Below, piece after piece: positions 52,757 through 59,005 of a stretch of 59,005 nt of DNA (position 1 is its first letter; each line of letters starts with the position of its first letter). The translations under genes and the position numbers were made by a program. The stretch is from assembly GCA_020845895.1 (NCBI GenBank), contig JADLEX010000082.1, forward strand, positions 1 through 59,005, read 5' to 3'. This DNA comes from Deltaproteobacteria bacterium. Its GTDB lineage: Bacteria > Lernaellota > Lernaellaia > JACKCT01. The notes under the pieces were generated by a model. The model ran no database searches. It saw only the letters and a program-made list of their open reading frames with translations, and was not told the origin of the DNA.

Positions 52757-55072
52757 TCAGCGCTTCAGGAAACGGTCGAACAGTCCCTTCTTCTTTCGGT
52801 TCGCCTGCGATTCGCGCAGCTTGATGAGACGCAGTTCGCGCAGCGCCTCGATGGAATTCGGGTTGCACATGAGCGCCTTCTCGTACTGCTTCTCGGCGAA
52901 CTCGACGAAGCCCTGATCCTTGTAAATCGCGCCGAGAAACAGATAAGCCTTTTCGGTGCGCGGATTGATCTCGAGCGCGCGGGTGAGCGACTCGCGGGCC
53001 TCGAACTGCATGTCGGCGATCGACTCCTTGGGTCGCAGCGCCAGTTCTTCCTGATCGGGGTCTTTCTCGTTGGCGATGTTGTAGAGCGACCAGCCGTAGT
53101 AGGCGATGTACTCGGCCTCGTTCGGCGCGATGTCGAGCGCCTGGCGCAGCGCGTGGGCGGCGCGGGTGAAACGCTTCTCCTTCAGAAACGTCAGGCCGTT
53201 CTGGTATCGCTGCTCGGCGATGATGACCTTCTTCACGCCCTCGATCCGGTTCGCCGATTCGTCGTCGAGTTCCGCGCCCTCGAGGTATTTCTGGTACTGG
53301 TTGATTTTGTCCTGCGTGTTGAGGCGATCGTAGGCGTCGTTGACCGCGGCGAAGATCTCCTCGACCTTCATCTTCACCTCGCGACTGGCGCGGCCGAAGA
53401 AGCGGTCGGGGTGGAAATCCTTGGCGAGGCGGTGATACGCGATACGCACCTCCTGCTCAGTGGGATTCGTGCCCACGCCGAGCAGGTGGAAGAGGTTCTC
53501 GTCGGCGAGCCGCTTGTACATGCCGAGCACGGCCTGACGGACCTCGGCGTCGTCGGACGGCATTTCGTCTTCGGTCGCCATGGGGACGGCGGAGGGATGC
53601 GGCGTCGGCGCGGCGGGTTCGAATCCGCCGCCGAACATCTCGTCCTCGCTCTCGCCGGCCCAACCCGATGGCTTTTCGGCGAGCGCCTTTTTGTCGGTAT
53701 CCGATTCGGCGATCGCCACGGTCTTGCGGCGCACCTCGGCGACGTCCTCCGCCGCCGTGAAGCGGGTCTGCGGGTCGTCGCGCGAGTCGATGATCGTCTC
53801 GACCATGCCGCTGATGATGAGCGTGAAGAGCACCTGGAGGGTGCGTTCGCGGGACACCGGCGACGCCGAGACGATCTCGTCGAAGGTCTTGGTGCCGTCG
53901 ACCATCTCGTGGATTTTGGCCTCGCCGGGCGTGAGCTTGATGTCCTGGAAGCGATAGCGACGGTCGGCGCCCAGTTGCAGGAAGTGCTCCCAATACCCCG
54001 CGAGCTGCTTTTCCAACCGCTCGAAGGTGTAGTGGGCTCGCACGCCCTCCTGGATGATGTTTGCGACCGACATGTCGACGTTTTGCACATCGCCGGCGAC
54101 AGCCGCATCCGCCGTGAAGCGGTACGTGCCCGCACTCCACGAAAAAATCTCGAAGAGCTTTTCGCGGATCTGGAGTTTCAGGTAGTTGACGACCTGCTGC
54201 GGCGTCAGGATGCCCATCTCGATGAGCACCGTCCCCTGAAGGCGACCGGATTCCTTCATGCGCGTGACGGATTCGTCCCGCTGCTCCGCGGTCAGAATGC
54301 CGTTGCGTACGAGGAAGTTGCCGAAGTATTCCTCCTCGACGTTGGTGGATACGACAACGGGATACCCGTCCAGGACGTCGATCGTCTTTTCTTTCGGTCC
54401 GTACTTGACCTCGAGATGCCCTGACTTGCCCATGACGTACAGGTCGTGCAGCAACTCGGGGAAGGAGACGGTGGAAAAATCGCCCTCGAGCAGGACGCTG
54501 GGGTCGCGCGGAGAGATGTCGGACGACGGCGGCGTTTCGCCGGTGGCGCGATCTTCCTCGTCCGGGTCGGGCGTGGGCTCGGGCGCGGCGTCGGACGCAG
54601 GTTCGCCGCCTTCTTCCGGCGACTCGGGCGGAAATTCGTCGGGACCGCCGTCCGCGAGCTTCGCGCCGTTTTCGGTCATCATCAGCTCGGCGTTTTCCGG
54701 AACGCCCAGCAACGTGGTCACCATGGTCAGCAAACGCGAAAGCTGAAACGGCTTTTCGAGGAACTGATCGGCCTTGAACTTCTCGCGCGCGTCCCGCTGC
54801 ATCTTCGGCGTCTTGTAGACGGCGCTCATCAGGACGACGGGGGTCTTGCGCCCCTCGGGCGTGTTCTTGATGTTCTTGCAGACGTCCCATCCGTTGACCT
54901 TGGGCAACAGCACGTCGAGCAGCACGAGATCGGGGGTCGACGCCTTGAACTGCGCAAGACCCTCCTCGCCGTTTCGCGCCACGTAGACCTCGAATCCCAT
55001 CGCCGACAATGAGGCGTGGAGGATCTGGTCGATATTTTTGTCGTCATCCACGACCAGGATGCGCTTGGCCAT
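52757..55072 (-). CDS. REC-DUF4388-DnaJ-TPR multidomain protein
   Basis: A 771-residue protein in four parts. Residues 1-125: CheY-like receiver with Asp9-Asp11, phospho-acceptor Asp53 (LVLLDVLLPKVNG) and Lys in LEKPFQ. About 140-190: disordered Pro/Glu-rich linker. About 190-430: DUF4388 (PATAN-like) region with GDFSTVSFPELLHDLYVMGKSG and FEIFSWSAGTYRF. About 530-600: J domain LFHLLGVGTNPTEQEVRIAYHRL with an intact HPD (FHPDRFF), so it can stimulate DnaK ATPase. About 620-745: TPR repeats. The C-terminus is basic (KKKGLFDRFLKR). The layout is frequent in Myxococcota and relatives and links phospho-signalling to chaperone recruitment; the target is unknown. Confidence 0.93.
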   Translation of the reverse strand: MAKRILVVDDDKNIDQILHASLSAMGFEVYVARNGEEGLAQFKASTPDLVLLDVLLPKVNGWDVCKNIKNTPEGRKTPVVLMSAVYKTPKMQRDAREKFKADQFLEKPFQLSRLLTMVTTLLGVPENAELMMTENGAKLADGGPDEFPPESPEEGGEPASDAAPEPTPDPDEEDRATGETPPSSDISPRDPSVLLEGDFSTVSFPELLHDLYVMGKSGHLEVKYGPKEKTIDVLDGYPVVVSTNVEEEYFGNFLVRNGILTAEQRDESVTRMKESGRLQGTVLIEMGILTPQQVVNYLKLQIREKLFEIFSWSAGTYRFTADAAVAGDVQNVDMSVANIIQEGVRAHYTFERLEKQLAGYWEHFLQLGADRRYRFQDIKLTPGEAKIHEMVDGTKTFDEIVSASPVSRERTLQVLFTLIISGMVETIIDSRDDPQTRFTAAEDVAEVRRKTVAIAESDTDKKALAEKPSGWAGESEDEMFGGGFEPAAPTPHPSAVPMATEDEMPSDDAEVRQAVLGMYKRLADENLFHLLGVGTNPTEQEVRIAYHRLAKDFHPDRFFGRASREVKMKVEEIFAAVNDAYDRLNTQDKINQYQKYLEGAELDDESANRIEGVKKVIIAEQRYQNGLTFLKEKRFTRAAHALRQALDIAPNEAEYIAYYGWSLYNIANEKDPDQEELALRPKESIADMQFEARESLTRALEINPRTEKAYLFLGAIYKDQGFVEFAEKQYEKALMCNPNSIEALRELRLIKLRESQANRKKKGLFDRFLKR

Positions 55073-55160
55073 TCGACCTCCGGATCACACCGCGCGCGGG
55101 CGGACCCTGCCGGCCCGTCGGGTGAGAACTCTTCCGAGAACACGAGTCATGGAACTGGTG

Positions 55161-55190
55161 ATTATAGGTGTGCCGCGCGAGGCGTGGCAA
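55161..55190 (-). promoter_or_regulatory. Sigma70-type promoter of the REC-DUF4388-J-TPR gene
   Basis: Minus strand: -35 TTGCCA (55185-55190), 18-bp spacer, -10 TATAAT (55161-55166). The leader is about 80 nt, and the gene has its own ribosome binding site (CCGGAGG). Confidence 0.7.
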
Positions 55191-55230
55191 GACAGGTTCG
55201 GCGCTTGATGCCGGTTCCTGGGCCGGGCGT

Positions 55231-55890
55231 TCACGGCGATTCCGCGTTTTGCTGAAGTTTCTCGCGAGCCTCGCGGGCGGCCTGGGCACGGCGTTCCTCT
55301 TCGACGCGCCGGGCGTCGTAGGCATCCTTGTCGAGCGGAATCTGCTCGTAATAGGTGATCCTCCACTCGCCGTCGACCTTTGCGAGCTCCATCTTGATCG
55401 ACGCCCACTCGCTGATGTTCCGATCCTTGCGGTAGAGCAGGATGGGGAACGAGCACGACCCGCGTTCGCCGCTGGCGATCTCCGATTTGCAGTACGGCCG
55501 GTTCAGGTGTTCCTCGATCTCGAACGCCGCGATGGGATTGCCCATCTTGGCCACCCGACGCAGGTTCTCGCTCCATTGCCGGCGCTTGTCGTCGTCGCGG
55601 AACATCGACGACGCCTCGTCGTATCGGCGGTCGGAGATGTGCTGAAAGAACGTCATCGCCGTGAGGATCAGCGTTCGTTCGGGGTTCGGATCGGGCGGCG
55701 GCGGCGGCGTGGGGGCTGGTGTCGGAGCGACCGAGCCGCCGTCCTCCGCTTCGCCCGCCTGCGCGATCACCGGCGCGTCGGGTTCGGTCTCGCGCGTCCG
55801 ACAGGCCCGATAGGTGAGCGTCGCGTTCACGACGAACAGCACCACGAGCACGAGTTCCAGAATCCGGCGAAGCTGAAGCGGTCCGATCAT
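55231..55890 (-). CDS. Membrane-anchored protein of unknown function, paired with the PP2C-like protein
   Basis: A 219-residue protein. Residues 9-27 form one membrane helix (LELVLVVLFVVNATLTY), then a Pro-rich spacer (PTPAPTPPPPPDPNP, about 57-72). The C-terminal domain (75-200) starts LILTAMTFFQHISDRRYDEA and ends in a strand pair typical of NTF2-like (DUF4878-type) folds: ASIKMELAKVDGEWRITYYE. The tail is a charged helix (VEEERRAQAAREAREKLQQ). The start overlaps the stop of the upstream PP2C-like gene (ATGA), so the two are made together. Both have one membrane helix and a likely shared job at the envelope. I cannot name the function. Confidence 0.75.
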   Translation of the reverse strand: MIGPLQLRRILELVLVVLFVVNATLTYRACRTRETEPDAPVIAQAGEAEDGGSVAPTPAPTPPPPPDPNPERTLILTAMTFFQHISDRRYDEASSMFRDDDKRRQWSENLRRVAKMGNPIAAFEIEEHLNRPYCKSEIASGERGSCSFPILLYRKDRNISEWASIKMELAKVDGEWRITYYEQIPLDKDAYDARRVEEERRAQAAREAREKLQQNAESP

Positions 55891-56954
55891 TCGCCGCCTC
55901 CGTCTTTGTCCGAATTCGCCCCGTTCGTTTTTGCCTTCGCGTCGTCGCCTTCGGCGGCGTCGGCCTCGGCGGGCGCCTCGTCCACGGGCTCCCCGGTCGA
56001 CTCCTCGTCGCCCGAAAAACTCTCTTCCATCCGACGAACGGATGAACCGCAGTCGGGATCGCACACGGCGAATACAAACAGGTAGATCAGCATCGCGATC
56101 GTCGCGACGGCGCGGGCCACGAGCCCCTTGTCGGACATGAACGTCGCGGCACCCGTCTCCGCCCTCATCAGCGAACGCGTGATGTTGTCGATCGGGTTGT
56201 ACGCCTCGACCTTGCGCCCGCCGCCCTGGTCGCCGAATCGGATCGCCTGCACCGCGAGGATATCCTCGGGATCGCCGCCCGCGTCCACCGCCATCTGCAC
56301 AATCGCGTGGCACGCGTCGAGCAGTTCGCCCTCGACAATCGCGTTGCCGATATCCGAATCCGCGAGGCGGCGCGTGATGCCCGCGCTGCACAGCACGTAG
56401 TAGTCGCCGTTTTTCGCGGGGACAGGGCCCTGCACGGGAACATCGATCATGGGCCGACGACCGAGTGAGCGCAGAATCTCTCGCGAAAACGGATGGTTGC
56501 GCGCTTCCTCGGGTTTGAGGAGCGCCTGGTCGACCATAGCCTGCGCCTGCGTGTGATCCTGCGTCACCGGTCGGATCATGCCGTCGCGAAGTTGGTAGAT
56601 CCGCGCATTGCCCACGTGCGCGTAAGCGACCTCGATCCCGTTTGTCCACAGGGCAACGACCGAGAGGGGAAGCGAGCCGGGTTCGCCGTCGGAATTGGCC
56701 GCCGAGAACAATGTGGCGTTGGCGTCACCGATGGCCCGCGTCAGAAACCGGCGGGAGTTGTCCTGGGGCACCTCGCGGGACGTCCAGTCGATGCGCTCGC
56801 GCAGCGCCCGGTTGGCACGGGCGGCGCGCGACGGATCGCACAATGGACTCGTGAGCACGAGCAGCAGGTGAGGTCCGGTTTCGAAGCGCGAAACCGTCTC
56901 TTCCCAGGGCGTGGCCCACGCGGCCGCATGTTGTCGAGGCAAGGCTTTCGGCAC
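55887..56954 (-). CDS. PP2C-like pseudophosphatase with C-terminal membrane anchor
   Basis: A 355-residue PP2C fold that lacks the catalytic residues. The recognisable core is VALWTNGIEVAYAHVGNARIYQLRDGMIRPVTQDHTQ and HPFSREILRSLG. Active PP2C enzymes have GDSR, SDGLT and a late DN; here they are GNAR (Asn116), SAGIT (Ala191) and PEDI (Glu230-Asp231), and the N-terminal NED motif is not recognisable. At least two metal-binding Asp are therefore gone. A membrane helix (about 278-298, ATIAMLIYLFVFAVC) precedes an acidic tail. It may bind phosphoproteins or a kinase without hydrolysis. It is translationally coupled to the downstream membrane protein. Confidence 0.8.
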   Translation of the reverse strand: MPKALPRQHAAAWATPWEETVSRFETGPHLLLVLTSPLCDPSRAARANRALRERIDWTSREVPQDNSRRFLTRAIGDANATLFSAANSDGEPGSLPLSVVALWTNGIEVAYAHVGNARIYQLRDGMIRPVTQDHTQAQAMVDQALLKPEEARNHPFSREILRSLGRRPMIDVPVQGPVPAKNGDYYVLCSAGITRRLADSDIGNAIVEGELLDACHAIVQMAVDAGGDPEDILAVQAIRFGDQGGGRKVEAYNPIDNITRSLMRAETGAATFMSDKGLVARAVATIAMLIYLFVFAVCDPDCGSSVRRMEESFSGDEESTGEPVDEAPAEADAAEGDDAKAKTNGANSDKDGGGE

Positions 56955-57111
56955 GACCCGAATGGTCCTCGATGGTCGTTCAGTTTTCGATCAGTCAGAC
57001 GCGTTGCGATGAGCCCGACGGCGCGGGCGGGTTTTTATAGCATAGCGGTGGGGGGCGGTCTACGCGGGTCGCCCGGTCGCGGGAGGGGACGCCCGCGCGG
57101 TCGACGACCGC

Positions 57112-58452
57112 TTACGACGCGGCCTTGGTTTCGCCGTAGATGGAGCGGTCGCGCAGGACGTTGGCGATGGAGCCCGAGGGCCGGCGGCCCTGATCGAGGG
57201 AAAGGTCGCCCTTGCCGCAGTTTTCGGAGACGCCCGAGTCGTAGAGTAGCGGGTCGCACGCGGTGATGAAGCCGATGAGGATGTTTCGGCTCGGAATGCG
57301 CGAGAGGTCGAAACCGAAATACAGCAGCATCTTGATCACGAAAGCATCCGCGGCGAACGCGATGCCCCGGCGCGTGAGGAAGTGCGGCATCATGCCGAAT
57401 ACCAGGCGCAGGCCCGGCCCGAGCCGCTTGCCCGTCTCGCCGGTTTCGCGATGGTAACGGTCGAGCTTTGCCTCCAACCCCTTCATGCGGATCACTTGGG
57501 ACAGCGGAACCCAGCCGCCCTTTTCGCGACGCACGATATAGTGCTGGTTGTAAAAGCACTTGCGTACCCGAAACATGTGCAGGAACGCGAAGTAGAGTTT
57601 CTGGAACACGTGGATGTCGTGTCGGCTGATGCGCCCGCCGGTCTGCGCCTCCAGGCGGTCGATCAGTTCGTCCGGCACCATGATCTTGGGATTGTCCATC
57701 AGCCGAGCCGCGCCGAGCATCCGCAGCGTCAGATAGAAAACTTCCTTCACGTTTTTCCGTTTTGCGGCGAAATCGAGAACCGTCCCCATTTCCTCGTCGT
57801 TCAGCCCCGGCGACACGGTCATCTTCAGATCGACCGCGATGCCCGCCTCTTCGAGATTGGCGATGGTCTTCGCCTTCGTTTCGGCCAGCGCCTCGCCGCG
57901 CAGCTCCTTGTAGGTCACGTCGGAGAATCCGTCGAACTGCAGGTGCACTTCGCGCAGGCCGGCGTCCTTGAGCTTGCGCGCGTAGCCGGGAACGGCCAGC
58001 GCGATGCCGTTCGTGTGCAAGGCGCTGCGGTTGCCGGTGGACTCCACGAGGCGGATCAGGTCGGGAAGATCCTTGCGCATCGTGGGCTCCGCGCCCATCA
58101 AGTCGATCTTGAAGCCCTTCTTGCCCTCCAGAAACTTTTCGAGTTTTTCCTTGGGGTAATCGGGCAACTGGCGCTGGTTGGCCGACGCGAGACAGATGGG
58201 GCAATCGAGATTGCAGCGATCCGTCGTGCGCAGAATGTAGTCCTTCTGCTTGTACGCGTCGCGGATCAGGCTGAAGTAGTAGTCGTGCAGATTGCCGTAC
58301 TGCTCGGGGTGTTTCGAAAGCCGGTGGCGCGTCTCGCCGTGCTCGCGGCACGTGCGCGACAGCCACACGCCCGCGTCGTCCCGTTCGACGCGACCGGGAA
58401 CGAGCTTCAGGCATTCGGGGCAGATCGAATGCGTTTCGCGGAGAATCTCCAT
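57112..58452 (-). CDS. Radical SAM enzyme with N-terminal metal-binding region (Tes/MJ0619-like)
   Basis: A 446-residue radical SAM protein. TTDRCNLDCPICLA holds the cluster-binding Cys80, Cys84 and Cys87. Before it is a small domain with CPECLKLVPGRV (Cys11, Cys14) and SRTCREHGE (Cys35, His38), the N-terminal arrangement seen in the group that includes tetraether lipid synthase (Tes/GrsA-type) and the methanogen protein MJ0619. HLQFDGFSDVTYKELRG and MTVSPGLNDEEMG follow in the barrel, and a C-terminal part has hydrophobic stretches (FLHMFRV, FVIKMLLYFGF) suggesting membrane contact. It may couple or methylate lipid chains. The start gives MEILRETHSICPE; it is 47 bp after the YkgJ-type gene. 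Confidence 0.82.
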   Translation of the reverse strand: MEILRETHSICPECLKLVPGRVERDDAGVWLSRTCREHGETRHRLSKHPEQYGNLHDYYFSLIRDAYKQKDYILRTTDRCNLDCPICLASANQRQLPDYPKEKLEKFLEGKKGFKIDLMGAEPTMRKDLPDLIRLVESTGNRSALHTNGIALAVPGYARKLKDAGLREVHLQFDGFSDVTYKELRGEALAETKAKTIANLEEAGIAVDLKMTVSPGLNDEEMGTVLDFAAKRKNVKEVFYLTLRMLGAARLMDNPKIMVPDELIDRLEAQTGGRISRHDIHVFQKLYFAFLHMFRVRKCFYNQHYIVRREKGGWVPLSQVIRMKGLEAKLDRYHRETGETGKRLGPGLRLVFGMMPHFLTRRGIAFAADAFVIKMLLYFGFDLSRIPSRNILIGFITACDPLLYDSGVSENCGKGDLSLDQGRRPSGSIANVLRDRSIYGETKAAS

Positions 58453-58499
58453 GGACAGGCAGGATAGCACGAACCGCCCGGCGGACAATGAAAGGCGGA

Positions 58500-59005
58500 T
58501 CACGCTCGACGCGTTCGGCGTTTCGTCGCCGTGGCCGGTGCCGTCGCGGTCGCGGTTGCAAACAGATCCCGCAGACGCACCCGCCGCAGGTCGTTCGAGG
58601 CTGCCATCTGAAGAGCACGGAGACGATCTTCGGTGTCGCCAAGCGTGAAGCAGTCGGCCGACTCGATCTCCTCGACCGGGTCATCGGTTTCGTTGAGCGG
58701 GCAGATGTCGCGGTATTCGACGAGTTCCCCCTCGCCGGTCTCGCCGATCCATCGGAAGGGCAAGCCCTGCGTGCGGCAGACGAATGGCCGCGCGGCGTAC
58801 ACGCGGCACGCGCCGCGCTCGTCGAGAAAAGCGCACGCACCCTCGGCATGCGGCGATTCGCGCAGCACGTCGGGAAATTGCCTTCGGATGCGCTCGGCCT
58901 CGACCGCAAACACCGTCAGGTCGTCCTCGCAGCACGACGCGCAACCGAGCCCGCAACGCAGCCGGTCCGCGTGACGTCTTGTCAGGACGCGGACGCGGCG
59001 ATCGA
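58500..59005 (-). CDS. YkgJ-family putative metal-chelating protein, 5' end outside window
   Basis: At least 168 residues; the frame stays open to the window edge, so the true start is missing. Visible motifs are RCGLGCASCCEDDLTVFAVE, an Fe/Zn-binding Cys cluster (four Cys in nine residues), then GACAFLDERGACRVYAARPFVCRTQG, matching the second YkgJ block (CxFL...CxVY..RP..CR). These proteins are thought to hold a metal or Fe-S centre, but their role is not established. The C-terminus is a basic Ala/Thr-rich stretch. It is probably co-transcribed with the radical SAM gene downstream; YkgJ-type proteins often accompany such enzymes. Confidence 0.82.
   Translation of the reverse strand, partial: DRRVRVLTRRHADRLRCGLGCASCCEDDLTVFAVEAERIRRQFPDVLRESPHAEGACAFLDERGACRVYAARPFVCRTQGLPFRWIGETGEGELVEYRDICPLNETDDPVEEIESADCFTLGDTEDRLRALQMAASNDLRRVRLRDLFATATATAPATATKRRTRRA

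Overview
The window is a high-GC (roughly 65 percent), gene-dense bacterial chromosome segment. Three things point to an uncultured deltaproteobacterial-type lineage (Myxococcota, Desulfobacterota or a neighbouring phylum such as Lernaellota): the order prs-rplY-pth and rpsF-ssb-rpsR-DUF2232-rplI-dnaB, a REC-DUF4388-DnaJ-TPR protein, and secreted proteins with MopE-like repeats and long Asp-rich linkers. The phylum is an inference; no rRNA gene is present.

Layout. 1-120: remnant of an IS transposase. 225-9446: secreted and lipid-anchored proteins (papain-like protease, two tandem esterase paralogues, a lipoprotein hydrolase, a lipoprotein sulfatase), with a tRNA-Leu between the first two. 9565-15638 (minus): an operon of a TetR regulator, acyl-CoA dehydrogenase, MaoC-type hydratase, two-domain FabG and AlkB alkane hydroxylase; alkB carries an in-frame amber codon, and three 22-bp-phased operators lie on the operon promoter. 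15776-20895: three GT-C-type membrane glycosyltransferase-like genes, one frameshifted. 21075-28353: an unknown secreted protein, two large Asp-rich lipoproteins (beta-helix and VCBS/FG-GAP types) sharing an upstream palindrome, and a BNR-repeat protein. 28518-29316: a small unknown gene and an OsmC protein.

29392-41031 is a conserved housekeeping block on the plus strand: lon, tRNA-Gln, prs, rplY, pth, hppA, rpsF, ssb, rpsR, a DUF2232 membrane protein, rplI, dnaB. 41223-49710 (minus) is a catabolic operon: two acyl-CoA dehydrogenases, acyl-CoA synthetase, biotin carboxylase, enoyl-CoA hydratase and carboxyltransferase. A four-helix-bundle gene bounded by 24-bp inverted repeats is wedged between the last two. 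49919-52119: a histidine kinase and a two-receiver response regulator. 52130-59005 (minus): a small membrane protein, the REC-DUF4388-J-TPR protein, a membrane-anchored PP2C-like protein that has lost its metal-binding aspartates with its partner, a radical SAM enzyme resembling the tetraether-lipid synthase (Tes) group, and a YkgJ-type protein cut by the window end.

The most unusual signals are: (i) eight exported proteins with either a lipobox Cys followed by an Asp-rich linker, or an Asp-rich linker followed by a terminal CGC/CCG, never both; (ii) a REP-like family of TGTGG-headed hairpins whose arms change together while head and loop stay fixed; (iii) the inverted-repeat-bounded four-helix-bundle element; (iv) a palindrome shared by the two Asp-rich lipoprotein promoters. 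All functional statements come from reading motifs and context, without database searches.
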